Counted from the first letter of the stretch, positions 1 through 9,830 are shown. The stretch is DNA of 35,444 nucleotides from Spirosoma spitsbergense DSM 19989 (GCF_000374085.1 NZ_KB893591.1:1-35444), one strand, 5' to 3'. The notes: a model not told the origin generated them from the sequence alone. Translations and numbers: made by a program.

Positions 1-282
1 CGTTATTATCTGAGTGATTTAGTATTGCCTGCTGCTCACTTTAACTCGGCGGTTCGCCATCATTGGGGCATCGAGAATCAGTTACACTGGTGCCTGGACA
101 TGGTTTTTCATGAAGATCAACAGCGAATCCGGGTGGGCAACGGGGCAGAGAATTTTGCCACTGTCCGCAAGATGGCCCTTCAACTCTTGCATCGAATGGA
201 TGATAAAGAGAGTCTTAAAAGCCGACGCAAGCTGGCGGGCTGGGACGACAATTATCTGATCAAGTTACTCACCCTTTTTTAA
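1..282 (+). CDS. ISAs1-family transposase, C-terminal fragment cut by the window edge
   Basis: The frame is open from base 1, so the gene starts outside the window. The 93 visible residues contain HHWGIENQLHW followed by LDMVFHEDQQRIR and a NGAENFATVRKMALQLL block. These are the hallmark C-terminal motifs of ISAs1-type transposases (family knowledge), in which the HWxIEN...HWxLD segment carries the last acidic catalytic residue of a DDE domain. The protein ends at a TAA at 280-282. Any start codon inside the visible part would be an artefact of the cut. The element lies directly upstream of the rpsO promoter, so the insertion sits at the border of a conserved housekeeping operon. Whether the full element is intact cannot be seen. 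Confidence 0.88.
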   Translation, partial: RYYLSDLVLPAAHFNSAVRHHWGIENQLHWCLDMVFHEDQQRIRVGNGAENFATVRKMALQLLHRMDDKESLKSRRKLAGWDDNYLIKLLTLF

Positions 283-296
283 ATGCGTTCAACCTG
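281..296. repeat. candidate right terminal inverted repeat of the ISAs1-type element
   Basis: Immediately after the transposase stop comes AAATGCGTTCAACCTG. ISAs1-type elements usually end a few bases after the transposase stop in a short terminal repeat finishing in a CCTG-like end, which fits (family knowledge). The matching left repeat is outside the window, so this is a suggestion only. Confidence 0.35.
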
Positions 297-313
297 GATA
301 CTGATCAACTATT

Positions 314-344
314 TTTCACTGATCGACTATTTTTCTTATCTTTG
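314..344 (+). promoter_or_regulatory. rpsO promoter (Bacteroidota type)
   Basis: TATCTTTG at 337-344 matches the Bacteroidota -7 consensus TAnnTTTG exactly. A TTT triplet at 314-316, 20 nt upstream, is an acceptable -33 element. The start codon of rpsO lies 41 nt further on. The promoter sits between the IS end and rpsO, so the IS does not separate rpsO from it. Confidence 0.55.
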
Positions 345-384
345 CACCCAAATTCATTTTTTCAATAAAATTAGCTGTCTGAAG

Positions 385-660
385 ATGTATCTAACGACCG
401 AAAAAAAACAGGAGATATTCTCCACCTCGGGTCATGCCAAAAGTGCAACTGACACCGGGTCGGCCGAATCCCAGATCGCGCTGTTCACCTATCGGATCAG
501 TCACCTGACTGCCCACCTGAAAGTACACAAGCACGATTACGGCACCCAACTGGGCCTTTTGAAATTAGTAGGTAAGCGTCGGCGGTTGCTGAACTACCTC
601 ATGAAAAAGGACATCATGCGGTACCGGGCTATTCTGGCCGCACTGGGGCTACGAAAGTAA
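385..660 (+). CDS. rpsO: 30S ribosomal protein S15
   Basis: This 91-residue protein is the small-subunit ribosomal protein S15, which binds the 16S rRNA central domain. The core motif [21 protein letters not shown] and the [25 protein letters not shown] helix are typical of S15, and the length matches the family (about 89-91). An upstream in-frame ATG at 283 would add 34 residues not found in S15 and would start before the promoter at 337-344, so the ATG at 385 was chosen. The gene is followed by a terminator and then pnp, the rpsO-pnp order found in many bacteria. Confidence 0.97.
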   Translation: MYLTTEKKQEIFSTSGHAKSATDTGSAESQIALFTYRISHLTAHLKVHKHDYGTQLGLLKLVGKRRRLLNYLMKKDIMRYRAILAALGLRK

Positions 661-674
661 TCGGGCCATCCATA

Positions 675-713
675 AAAAAGGGAATCTGCTCTGTAGTAGA
701 TTCCCTCATTTTT
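675..713 (+). terminator. rho-independent terminator after rpsO
   Basis: Bases 680-690 pair with 695-705 (11 bp, one G-U wobble) around a CTGT loop, with an A run before and a T-rich run (TCATTTTTG) after. It lies 19 nt after the rpsO stop and probably separates rpsO from pnp, at least in part. Confidence 0.8.
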
Positions 714-906
714 GTGGTTTCCATAGAAGTGAAGTAACGGGTCAGGTAAAGGCAGATTAGTTGGTGTGATTAATAACCAGTTTCTCCGTCATATGCTGGC
801 TACTTTTCCCTGCTCTCAGGGACGAAAATTTGGTTTATGCCGAATTCCGAAGGTCGGAAAACGGTGCTGTTTAAAGCTGTAAGAGAACGTATTCAAAATC
901 TGTTTT

Positions 907-3033
907 ATGTTTGAAATCACCACGCAATCCGTTGCGCTGCCCGACGGGCGGGAAATTACCATCGAAACCGGAAAAATGGCCCGTCAGGCCGACGGCGCGG
1001 TGGTTGTAAGACTGGGCGACGCCATGCTACTGGCAACTGTCGTATCCAGCAAAGATGCCAAAGAAGGCGTCGATTTTCTGCCCTTATCCGTTGATTATCA
1101 AGAGAAATTTGCTTCTGCTGGCCGGATTCCCGGTAGCTTCCAACGGCGCGAAGGTCGCCTGGGCGATCACGAAATTCTGATTAGCCGTCTGGTAGACCGC
1201 GCCCTGCGACCAATCTTCCCCGATACGTATCACGCCGACACCCAGGTGATGATTACGCTTATTTCGGCTGACCCCGAAGTGCAACCCGATGCCCTGGCAG
1301 CTCTGGCGGCTTCATCGGCCCTGGCGGTATCAAATATTCCGTTCAATGGACCAATTTCAGAAGTACGGGTGGCTAAAATTGATGGCCAATACCATATCAA
1401 TCCTAAAACCTCTGCACTGGAACGGGCTACTATCGACCTGATTGTAGCCGCTACCGAGAAGGATATCTGTATGGTGGAAGGCGAGATGGACGAATGTTCG
1501 GAAGCCGAGGTAGTGGAAGCAATCAAAATAGCGCACGAAGCCATAAAAGTACAGTGCCAGGCCCAGAAAGAACTGGAAGCCAAGGTAGGTAAGACTGAAA
1601 AGCGGGAGTTCAACCATGAAACGCACGACGAAGAACTTCGCGCGGCTGTTCGGGCGGCTACCTACGATAAAATTTACGCGGCTGTTAGCCAGCAGAATCC
1701 AAGCAAAAAAGGTCGTTCTGAAGCCGCTAAAGCGATCCGGGACGAGTATATTGCCTCTTTCCCCGAAGGGTCGGATGTAAATGTTGGTCTTATCAAAACG
1801 TATTTCCACGATCTGGAATGGGAAGCGTCGCGTCGGTTGGTACTCGATGAGCGTGTTCGCCTGGATGGTCGGAAATTAGATCAGATTCGCCCGATTGTGG
1901 CCGAAGCAGGTCTGCTACCCGGTCCCCACGGTTCGGCGCTGTTTACGCGGGGTGAAACCCAATCGTTAACAACGGCTACACTCGGTACCAAAACGGACGA
2001 GCAGATTGTTGACCAGACAATGCATCAGGGGTACAGTAAATTCCTGTTGCACTATAACTTTCCCGGTTTTTCAACGGGTGAGGTGAAGCCTAACCGGGGT
2101 GTTGGTCGTCGGGAAGTGGGTCACGGAAATCTGGCCCACCGCTCGATCAAGAAAGTATTACCACCCGCTGAAGATAATCCGTACACCATTCGGATCGTGT
2201 CGGATATTCTGGAATCGAACGGTTCTTCGTCCATGGCTACTGTTTGTGCCGGTACGATGGCACTGATGGATGCCGGGATCAAGATCAAAGCGCCCGTAGC
2301 CGGTATTGCCATGGGGCTTATCTCCGATGGCGACAAGTACGCCGTATTGTCCGACATCCTGGGCGACGAAGACCACCTGGGCGACATGGACTTCAAGGTT
2401 ACGGGTACAGAGAAAGGTATCGTAGCTTGCCAGATGGATCTGAAAGTAGACGGACTCTCGTATGAGGTGCTGGCACAGGCACTGGAGCAGGCGCGTCAGG
2501 GACGGTTGCATATTCTTGGCGAAATGCGGAAAGGCATTGCTGAGGTTCGTCCTGATTTGAAACCTCATGCACCCCGTGCCGTTGTTATCAAGATTGATAC
2601 CAACCAGATTGGTGCCGTTATCGGACCCGGTGGTAAGGTAGTTCAGGATATTCAGAAAGATTCCGGGGCTGTGGTTAACATCGACGAACATGACAACGCC
2701 GGCTGGGTGAGTATTTTTGCCACCAGCAAAGAGAGCATGGACAAAGCCGTATCCCGTATCAAAGGTATCGTTGCGGTACCGGAAGTAGGGGATACCTACG
2801 TCGGTAAAGTGAAAACGATACAACCCTTCGGCGCTTTTGTCGAATTCATGCCGGGTAAGGATGGGTTATTGCACATTTCCGAGATTAAGTGGGAGCGTCT
2901 GGAAACCATGGACGGGGTGTTTCAGGTAGGAGAGGAAGTAACGGTAAAACTGGTTGACGTGGATAAAAAGACCGGAAAGTATCGGTTATCCCGTAAAGTG
3001 CTATTACCGAAGCCGGAGAACAAAAATGCCTAG
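907..3033 (+). CDS. pnp: polyribonucleotide nucleotidyltransferase (PNPase)
   Basis: PNPase degrades RNA 3' to 5' by phosphorolysis and forms a trimeric ring. The 708 residues show the standard order: first RNase PH domain (about 1-225, with [21 protein letters not shown]), an all-alpha linker, the second catalytic RNase PH domain (about 310-545), a KH domain with [16 protein letters not shown], and an S1 domain with [16 protein letters not shown] near the C-terminus. The metal-binding aspartates of the active site are visible in [13 protein letters not shown]. Length matches the family. The gene stands 246 nt after rpsO. The leader 714-906 holds only small hairpins (for example CCCTG-CTCT-CAGGG at 808-821), which could take part in the autoregulation known for pnp in other bacteria; that is inference. 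Confidence 0.98.
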   Translation: MFEITTQSVALPDGREITIETGKMARQADGAVVVRLGDAMLLATVVSSKDAKEGVDFLPLSVDYQEKFASAGRIPGSFQRREGRLGDHEILISRLVDRALRPIFPDTYHADTQVMITLISADPEVQPDALAALAASSALAVSNIPFNGPISEVRVAKIDGQYHINPKTSALERATIDLIVAATEKDICMVEGEMDECSEAEVVEAIKIAHEAIKVQCQAQKELEAKVGKTEKREFNHETHDEELRAAVRAATYDKIYAAVSQQNPSKKGRSEAAKAIRDEYIASFPEGSDVNVGLIKTYFHDLEWEASRRLVLDERVRLDGRKLDQIRPIVAEAGLLPGPHGSALFTRGETQSLTTATLGTKTDEQIVDQTMHQGYSKFLLHYNFPGFSTGEVKPNRGVGRREVGHGNLAHRSIKKVLPPAEDNPYTIRIVSDILESNGSSSMATVCAGTMALMDAGIKIKAPVAGIAMGLISDGDKYAVLSDILGDEDHLGDMDFKVTGTEKGIVACQMDLKVDGLSYEVLAQALEQARQGRLHILGEMRKGIAEVRPDLKPHAPRAVVIKIDTNQIGAVIGPGGKVVQDIQKDSGAVVNIDEHDNAGWVSIFATSKESMDKAVSRIKGIVAVPEVGDTYVGKVKTIQPFGAFVEFMPGKDGLLHISEIKWERLETMDGVFQVGEEVTVKLVDVDKKTGKYRLSRKVLLPKPENKNA

Positions 3034-3108
3034 GAAATTGTTACTTTTTCGTGTAATGCAACGTCAGAACCAAGCGTTATATAATCACACCACCGGGGGC
3101 GCCAAATT

Positions 3109-3972
3109 ATGAGACAGCTAAAAATATCAAAACAGATTACCAACCGTGAAAGTCAGTCGTTAGACAAGTACTTGCAGGAGATTGGTAAAGTAGACCTGCT
3201 TACGCCCGATGAGGAAGTAACGCTGGCCCAAAAAATTCGGGAAGGTGACCAGTTGTCGCTGGAACGGTTAACAAAAGCAAACCTTCGCTTTGTCGTATCG
3301 GTTGCCAAGCAATACCAGAATCAGGGTTTATCCTTAGGTGATCTGATCAACGAAGGAAACCTGGGCCTGATTAAAGCAGCGCAACGGTTTGATGAAACGC
3401 GTGGTTTTAAGTTTATTTCCTACGCCGTTTGGTGGATTCGTCAGTCCATTCTGCAGGCCCTGGCCGAACAGTCCAGGATTGTGCGACTGCCGTTGAACCG
3501 GGTTGGTTCGCTGAATAAGATTTCCAAGACGTTCTCCGACCTGGAGCAGAAGTTCGAGCGTGAGCCATCCCCCGAAGAGTTGGCGGCTGTGCTGGAGATT
3601 TCGGCCGCAGAGGTAGTTGATACGCTTAAGATTTCGGGTCGTCACGTGTCGATGGACGCGCCGTTTGTACAGGGTGAAGAAAACAGCCTGCTGGACGTAC
3701 TTGAAAACGATGGTGAAGACAAACCCGATTCGGGCCTGATCAACGATTCACTGCGGAAGGAAGTGCAGCGTGCCCTCTCGACGCTGACGCAGCGCGAGGC
3801 CGATGTAATTACACTTTACTTCGGGCTGAACGGCGAACATGCCATGACGCTGGAAGAAATTGGTGAGAAATTCAACCTGACCCGCGAGCGGGTTCGGCAG
3901 ATAAAGGAAAAAGCCATTCGTCGGCTGCGTCACACCTCACGGTCGAAGGCGTTGAAGACGTATCTGGGCTAA
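3109..3972 (+). CDS. rpoD: primary RNA polymerase sigma factor (RpoD/SigA)
   Basis: This 287-residue protein is a sigma-70 group factor that directs RNA polymerase to housekeeping promoters. Region 1.2 is near residues 17-45, region 2 near 50-125 ([13 protein letters not shown], then [16 protein letters not shown] of 2.3/2.4), region 3 near 130-205, and region 4.2 near the end ([20 protein letters not shown]). It lacks region 1.1 and the long non-conserved insert of proteobacterial RpoD, as is usual for the main sigma factor of Bacteroidota. It follows pnp by 75 nt, with no hairpin between them, so readthrough from pnp is likely. A terminator closes the unit. A group 2 sigma factor is the alternative, but the context and motif quality favour the primary factor. 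Confidence 0.93.
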   Translation: MRQLKISKQITNRESQSLDKYLQEIGKVDLLTPDEEVTLAQKIREGDQLSLERLTKANLRFVVSVAKQYQNQGLSLGDLINEGNLGLIKAAQRFDETRGFKFISYAVWWIRQSILQALAEQSRIVRLPLNRVGSLNKISKTFSDLEQKFEREPSPEELAAVLEISAAEVVDTLKISGRHVSMDAPFVQGEENSLLDVLENDGEDKPDSGLINDSLRKEVQRALSTLTQREADVITLYFGLNGEHAMTLEEIGEKFNLTRERVRQIKEKAIRRLRHTSRSKALKTYLG

Positions 3973-3991
3973 TGATCCTGTTTGTTAATGC

Positions 3992-4031
3992 AAAACGGCT
4001 CCTGCGTAAGTGGGAGCCGTTTTTGTTTTTT
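3992..4031 (+). terminator. rho-independent terminator after the sigma factor gene
   Basis: Bases 3992-4002 pair perfectly with 4013-4023 (11 bp) around a 10-nt loop, followed by a T tract interrupted by one G (to 4031). It starts 19 nt after the stop codon. The A run on the other arm lets it also serve the minus-strand gene that ends at 4064. Confidence 0.88.
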
Positions 4032-4063
4032 TAGGGGAGTGCTATCTGAATCAAATAGAATGG

Positions 4064-4420
4064 TCAATAGCTGATGATCTGTTCATGGCTAACAACAAGC
4101 ATCCCCAAATCCTGAGCTAAAAGCGTGTGTATGGTAAGCCAGCGAATTTCTAAAAAGGCAGTCAATTCCCTGTTTCTTGTGTTTCCCAACCGAAGATATA
4201 GAATGCAGGGTGGTGATCCTTTAAGAAAGAACGCATCAGGAAAGTCAGAATCTTTTGTTACAATAATCCGATTCTCTTCAATGGCAATCTTCCTAATATC
4301 GGCATCTTGTAACAAGTGACCATCAGGGAAGTGAGTGGTATGAATCGCATCAAATCCTTTCCAGTGCAGGTAAGTAGCCAACATAGGCGGAAGTTGAGTG
4401 TCGACAAGAAACTTCAGCAC
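4064..4420 (-). CDS. DUF5615-type PIN-like protein, probable toxin
   Basis: The 118-residue protein resembles the DUF5615 family, which has a PIN-like nuclease fold and is often encoded beside DUF433 proteins as a VapBC-like pair (family knowledge). Visible acidic positions are FLVDTQLPP at the N-terminus, DGHLLQDADIRKIA in the middle and VTKDSDF (residues about 55-61), the expected scatter of metal-binding aspartates. The start is a GTG at 4420, six bases after the stop of the upstream DUF433 gene, so the pair is translationally close. A ribonuclease toxin role is inferred; no experimental function can be read from the sequence. Confidence 0.8.
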   Translation of the reverse strand: MLKFLVDTQLPPMLATYLHWKGFDAIHTTHFPDGHLLQDADIRKIAIEENRIIVTKDSDFPDAFFLKGSPPCILYLRLGNTRNRELTAFLEIRWLTIHTLLAQDLGMLVVSHEQIISY

Positions 4421-4426
4421 AATGGA

Positions 4427-4666
4427 TTAGGAGGCCAGTGGTAGTGGAATTATAGTCCGGGCATTGGCAATGTGGGCAGCGTAGAGCAAAGCAGCCTGAA
4501 TATCGGCTTCTTCCAGATAAGGATAGTCGGTCAGAATTTCCTGATTTGTCATGCCTGCGGCTAGTAGCTCCAGTAGTTGCGCTACAGTGAAGCGCATATT
4601 CCGGAGTGTTGGTTTACCCTGACTAACGGATGGATTCAGTGTTACACGAGAAAGAAGATTTTCCAT
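4427..4666 (-). CDS. DUF433 protein, probable antitoxin
   Basis: This 79-residue protein matches the DUF433 pattern: an N-terminal RVTLNPSVSQGKPTLRN strand region, then a helix-turn-helix-like part MRFTVAQLLELLAAGMTNQEIL, and YPYLEEADIQAALLYAAH. DUF433 proteins commonly precede PIN-type toxin genes and act as DNA-binding antitoxins (family knowledge). Here it precedes the DUF5615 gene by 6 nt on the same strand. The upstream region 4667-4773 is AT-rich, but I found no clear TAnnTTTG element or operator palindrome in it. Confidence 0.8.
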   Translation of the reverse strand: MENLLSRVTLNPSVSQGKPTLRNMRFTVAQLLELLAAGMTNQEILTDYPYLEEADIQAALLYAAHIANARTIIPLPLAS

Positions 4667-4773
4667 AGCATTCAGACCTTTTAACGAAGCTACACTTTTT
4701 TATAATTGTTTGGCGTGATTAGGACCGTTTGTACAAAGAACAGTTGCAGTACGAATTCAGTTAACACGCTTTA

Positions 4774-6147
4774 TTACAACTCATCTTCCAGGAACTTCCG
4801 AATGGCCTGGTAGGGCCTCAATCCATTTTGTTTCCCGTTCGTGCCGTTAACGGGTTGGGTGTTGGCAGGTCGAATTTCGCTGGTGCTGCTCCGGCTCGAA
4901 TGATGAAGTGAAAGCATTTCTTTCCGTAACTGTCGCTGCTCATCGTCGCTCAGGTTCGCCAGCCTTGCTTCGCCCTGACCGTATCCGTCATTGAAATTAC
5001 TGATGCGACTGTCCGTCTGGGCCAGTTTCAGTTCCGCATACAGCGTAGTCAAATCGGCCGAAACGGATTCGCACCGGGCTTTTAATGCGTTCAGGTCGGG
5101 TAGTAAGTCGAGGTTATGCTGGAGAATATTCTGCTGGATACGCTGTTCCGACAAGGCGGCTTCGATGGGCGCAATTTCCTTATCCAGACGCTTCAGCCGA
5201 CGGCGGAGCTTCCACAATTTTACATCGGCCTGCAACCACCGGAACCAGAAGGCTGATAAAACGGGTAAGGATATGCCCAGACAAACGGCCCCTGCCAGTG
5301 CAAACAGAATACCACTCAATACGAACGAGAGCAGCGCCCAGGGACTATTGACGAGGGCAAGATTCAATTCGCTCGATTCGCTCAACTGCTTCTCTATTTT
5401 GTTCAGCGTTGCCGCACTGAGGTCCTGCGTTCCGGCAGTGGGGTCGGTGTTGAGCTGTAGTTGCCGAACGGATTTGTTAATTGCCGCTTTCAACTGATCG
5501 GTGCGGTAGGCTTCGTAGCGGAACCAGCCTAATACGGCCAGCGTGAGTACGGAAAAGATAGCCAGCCCCATCTTAAACCGGCCATACCGACTACCGTACT
5601 GAACCGGGTTTTCCTGATACGGTTGCTCGATAAGCCGGTCGTAGGCGGGTTTCAGCAGGACGGATACCATGGCCAGTCCAACGGCAAATGCCCAGGCCTC
5701 GTTTGTATTACGAATATTGAGCGCATACGCCACGATTTCGTGGGAGATAATCAAATCACCCGCCAGAAATGAAATACCGGCTACCAGAAACAGCAGGCCC
5801 GCCAACAGGGAATAATCAGGGGCCGCTTTGGTCCGGCGTTCGCGCAGGTTGGTCCGGTCTGATTCCAGTCCCTGCCGGTCCGCTTCCCGCTGACCGAGTT
5901 GTTTGCCTAACCGTTCTACCGACAAGGCGTGGGTTTGTAAGGAAGCGAAGGCCGTTCGGTTGGCTTCCGTCGATTCAGCCAACTGGCGTTCTACCGTGGT
6001 CAGTTCCGTCCGTTTTTCCTGAATTCGCTCCGAAAGCCAGTCGGTATTAATCTGGCTCGATAAGTAGCCTTCATATGTTTCCCGGTTTACCCCTTCAACG
6101 CCACTGGTATAGCCGTGCTGAAAGTCGGGATTAGTAGTTGGTTCCAT
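4774..6147 (-). CDS. membrane protein with coiled coils on both sides of a four-helix core
   Basis: I do not recognise a named family. The 457 residues fall into a polar N-terminus (1-35), a coiled coil rich in E/R/Q (about 38-105), four hydrophobic segments (SLLAGLLFLVAGISFLAGDL near 112-131; AFAVGLAMVSVLL; MGLAIFSVLTLAVLGWF; LLSFVLSGILFALAGAVCLG), a second coiled coil (about 310-385), and a polar Ser/Asn-rich tail ending in FLEDEL. There is no signal peptide. The neighbour upstream (6189-7262) has the same overall plan, with 41 nt between them, so they probably form an operon and may assemble together. A scaffold or mechanosensing-like role would be pure speculation. Confidence 0.75.
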   Translation of the reverse strand: MEPTTNPDFQHGYTSGVEGVNRETYEGYLSSQINTDWLSERIQEKRTELTTVERQLAESTEANRTAFASLQTHALSVERLGKQLGQREADRQGLESDRTNLRERRTKAAPDYSLLAGLLFLVAGISFLAGDLIISHEIVAYALNIRNTNEAWAFAVGLAMVSVLLKPAYDRLIEQPYQENPVQYGSRYGRFKMGLAIFSVLTLAVLGWFRYEAYRTDQLKAAINKSVRQLQLNTDPTAGTQDLSAATLNKIEKQLSESSELNLALVNSPWALLSFVLSGILFALAGAVCLGISLPVLSAFWFRWLQADVKLWKLRRRLKRLDKEIAPIEAALSEQRIQQNILQHNLDLLPDLNALKARCESVSADLTTLYAELKLAQTDSRISNFNDGYGQGEARLANLSDDEQRQLRKEMLSLHHSSRSSTSEIRPANTQPVNGTNGKQNGLRPYQAIRKFLEDEL

Positions 6148-6153
6148 AATCAG

Positions 6154-6202
6154 TTATGAATGATAAACGATAAACCTGACAATAAGTATTAATCATTCAT
6201 AA
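6154..6202. repeat. small inverted repeat of the AATGA type
   Basis: Bases 6154-6164 (TTATGAATGAT) pair perfectly with 6192-6202 over a 27-nt loop. The right arm covers the last four codons and stop of the upstream minus-strand gene. It belongs to the AATGA/TCATT-word palindromes seen at several gene borders in this window. Confidence 0.5.
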
Positions 6203-7262
6203 TGAGTTGTCGCTGTTGTTCGGTTAGCCGGTCACGCAGACTGCGGGCGAGGTCAAATTCGCCTAGAAACAAATTAACAAGTTTATCGCGCTGGGTGTTC
6301 AATTGAGTCAGTTCAGATTCAACTTGGTTTAAAGCGGTAACGACAGGTAATTTTTGCCCATCAAGCCTGTCCAGCTCCTGTTCAAGTTGGCTGATTTTAC
6401 TTTCTAAAAGCGGCAAATTAACCCGTTTATGACCAGTCAACTGACGATTTTTCTGGACGTTACCCAGTTCCTGTTGTAAAATGCTTAAGGTACTTAGCAA
6501 GAGTTTTCCCGATAGTAGAAAAACGAACAGGATAAAAATAAATAAACCAACTGCCTGACTTGCCGGCTGATAGCTCAGGGCGTGGACCAGCACGAAAACT
6601 GCTGCTGCAAGAGGTAAGCCAATCTCCTCAATGATACGTCGGCCCGTTAGGCGGGTATTCGTCTCATAGAAGAGGGAGGTTCGTCCAAACAGGTTGAACA
6701 GACCCGCCAGAAAAACCCCCATCGAAACCCAGTGATTTGGGAAGGAACGATACAGTGTATAGTCGACCAGGTAGTACGTACCGATGCACAAAACGATGGA
6801 TATCCCCAAACTAACGAAATGCCTGATCAGCGTAGTACTAATGGGTTGGCTATCGCGCAATTGGGCAAGTTGGTCCCGTACACTGGTCAACTGATTTTCC
6901 CGCTGGTTGATGCGGGTAGTAAGGGTACGTATTTGTCCGGTGTATTGCCTCACCAATTCGGTGTGTGGAACGGCCTGGCTGGTGAAAAATGCGCTGATTT
7001 GAGCGATTTTGGTGTCAGGTCGAGCGTTGGAAAGACCGAATAAAACACCTTCGTCACGCAGTGATTCTTCATCGGCGAGCCAGGTGGGTAACGGGGCTAC
7101 AGGAGAGGGGGGGAGTAAGGGTGCCGATACTAATTCGCTGCTATCCGCCTGCTGAAAGGGGATGGGTATACCCTCTTCTTCACCAACGGCAGTGGCCTCT
7201 GGAACGGGTGCCGGAGGGTATTGAGTAAAAAAGGAGCGTAGCCGGTTGATTAACGTCATCAT
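6189..7262 (-). CDS. membrane protein with coiled coils, likely paralogue of the next gene
   Basis: No named family recognised. From the ATG pair at 7262/7259 the protein has 357 residues: a Pro/Glu-rich N-terminus, a coiled coil (TRINQRENQLTSVRDQLAQL), four hydrophobic segments (for example FVSLGISIVLCIGTYYLV; PLAAAVFVLVHALSY; VGLFIFILFVFLLSG), and a C-terminal coiled coil rich in L/Q/E. This is the plan of the gene at 4774-6147. The frame is open up to a TTG at 7517, but the extra 85 residues are Cys-rich and unlike the rest, and a -7 element lies at 7343-7336. The shorter start was therefore chosen; no gene was assigned to 7263-7526. Confidence 0.7.
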   Translation of the reverse strand: MMTLINRLRSFFTQYPPAPVPEATAVGEEEGIPIPFQQADSSELVSAPLLPPSPVAPLPTWLADEESLRDEGVLFGLSNARPDTKIAQISAFFTSQAVPHTELVRQYTGQIRTLTTRINQRENQLTSVRDQLAQLRDSQPISTTLIRHFVSLGISIVLCIGTYYLVDYTLYRSFPNHWVSMGVFLAGLFNLFGRTSLFYETNTRLTGRRIIEEIGLPLAAAVFVLVHALSYQPASQAVGLFIFILFVFLLSGKLLLSTLSILQQELGNVQKNRQLTGHKRVNLPLLESKISQLEQELDRLDGQKLPVVTALNQVESELTQLNTQRDKLVNLFLGEFDLARSLRDRLTEQQRQLIMND

Positions 7263-7335
7263 CGAGACCCGGTTTTCTGGTTTAAACCAATGCAGTACCA
7301 GAGAAAACAGGTGCAAATAAGCCAATAGTGCGGGG

Positions 7336-7343
7336 CAAATGTA
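7336..7343 (-). promoter_or_regulatory. candidate -7 promoter element for the coiled-coil membrane genes
   Basis: The minus strand reads TACATTTG, an exact TAnnTTTG match, 73 nt before the ATG at 7262. No convincing TTG lies 19-21 nt upstream, so only half of the promoter is supported. It fits the short start and suggests transcription independent of purA. Confidence 0.3.
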
Positions 7344-7526
7344 ACGGATTACGGACGAACGGCGGAAGAATTTATCCGGGCATTTGCAGACGGACCGGGC
7401 TGAAAGCAGGTTGCCAGCGCAAAACTGTCCGAACTGGTCAACCAGTCTGATGCCAATTGGCTGGATAATAGACGAACAACGCCCGTAGCATTCAGGAAAA
7501 GCGAGAAGAGAAAGCAACAGGCCCCG

Positions 7527-8252
7527 CTACTGTTGCAGGAAGATGCGCTGGAGAGCACCCCAAAGCCGCTTTTTCAACGCCTGGTCGGCTTCGATGGTTG
7601 GAAGTGAATCGGCCATCAGGAACGTAATACCTTCAAACCGGACCGGTGCGTACCGATCCATCATGATATCGAGCTGAATACGCTCAAACGGCACACCAAA
7701 GGTTATAAAATGATTGATGTATTTACCCCGCAGGAGTTCGGGAAAGTCAACGTCACTAACTCCGTGAAGATTCAATAAGTCAACCCCGTTGATATTGAGG
7801 TTCACCGCTTTCAGGATTTTTTCAAGGAATAACAGATTGCTGGGATCTAATTCTTCATCGGCCAGCAACAATACTTTATGGTTCAACTGGGGCAAACGGG
7901 GTTGTTGCTGAACAGGTGGCAGCACAGAGGGCATTACCGGACGTGATGGTGGCTGAGGCAGTGGTTCCGGTTTGGCGGCTAGCACTACCGGCTCAGGCTG
8001 GGGAATCTCAACGGGAATAATCTGCTCATTCATGACCAGATCAACAGTCGGTGCCTGGTCCGCTCCCGTTAGTGAACCGGCTGATAGGGTGTCTAACTCC
8101 GTCAGTAAATCAGTGCTATCCAATATCAGCACAGGTGGTGAATCGACAACGGCAGGCGTATCTGCTGAAGCAACTACGTCCCACGGTTCGCCCGGTAGCT
8201 GAAAGAGGGATTCGTTTTGATAAAGGGTTTGATAAAAATTTCTGACCGACAT
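7527..8252 (-). CDS. putative DNA polymerase III psi (HolD)-like protein
   Basis: The 241-residue protein has an N-terminal peptide (NFYQTLYQNESLFQL), a Pro/Val/Glu-rich linker (about 25-120) and a compact C-terminal domain (about 123-241). That domain starts with a strand HKVLLLADEEL and ends in ADSLPTIEADQALKKRLWGAL. By eye this follows E. coli HolD (psi, a clamp-loader accessory subunit): a VLVVA-type strand, a helix ending in V..L.L, then a closing S-P-x-L....N...K..LW..L helix. The match is remembered, not computed, and psi is classically known from gamma-proteobacteria, so the function is an inference. The gene follows purA, with a long hairpin between them. Confidence 0.5.
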   Translation of the reverse strand: MSVRNFYQTLYQNESLFQLPGEPWDVVASADTPAVVDSPPVLILDSTDLLTELDTLSAGSLTGADQAPTVDLVMNEQIIPVEIPQPEPVVLAAKPEPLPQPPSRPVMPSVLPPVQQQPRLPQLNHKVLLLADEELDPSNLLFLEKILKAVNLNINGVDLLNLHGVSDVDFPELLRGKYINHFITFGVPFERIQLDIMMDRYAPVRFEGITFLMADSLPTIEADQALKKRLWGALQRIFLQQ

Positions 8253-8267
8253 AAAAACGGGACTAAA

Positions 8268-8320
8268 GCAGTAGACCGCAACCGGGTTCTTGTGAAAACA
8301 ACCCGATTGCGGTCTACTGC
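8268..8320 (-). terminator. 21-bp hairpin between purA and the psi-like gene
   Basis: Bases 8268-8288 pair with 8300-8320 (21 bp, one mismatch) around an 11-nt loop. On the minus strand it starts 15 nt after the purA stop and is followed by TTTAGTCCCGTTTTT, then directly by the ATG of the psi-like gene. It may terminate or attenuate purA transcripts. The T tract is weak, so the terminator call is moderate. Confidence 0.55.
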
Positions 8321-8335
8321 CAGTATTGATTGATA

Positions 8336-9622
<1,287 letters not shown>

Positions 9623-9830
9623 TTACTTTTTTGATTGATTGAGTATTGGTACGGCTTAGCGTATGTAAAACTGAGTGAATGGTTTCAATGAAAAGAAGCC
9701 GTTATTGATGCTGTGACAGAATCAGCCCCACTTAATTGGACGACAACAGAAGAGCGACTCTGGGTAACGTTAGGGCACATAAGTATAAATCGCATCCATT
9801 GTAGAGCAAACGGTCATTCATCCTCATTGC

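Noticed and set aside
7263..7517. 85-residue N-terminal extension of the 6189-7262 gene from a TTG
   Set aside because: It is Cys-rich and unlike the rest of the protein, and a -7 element lies downstream of that TTG.
7329..7604. Plus-strand frame with protein-like sequence between the psi-like gene and its downstream neighbour
   Set aside because: It has an internal TGA at 7401-7403, no start codon, and overlaps the psi-like gene antisense. It is more likely an open frame by chance in a GC-rich region.
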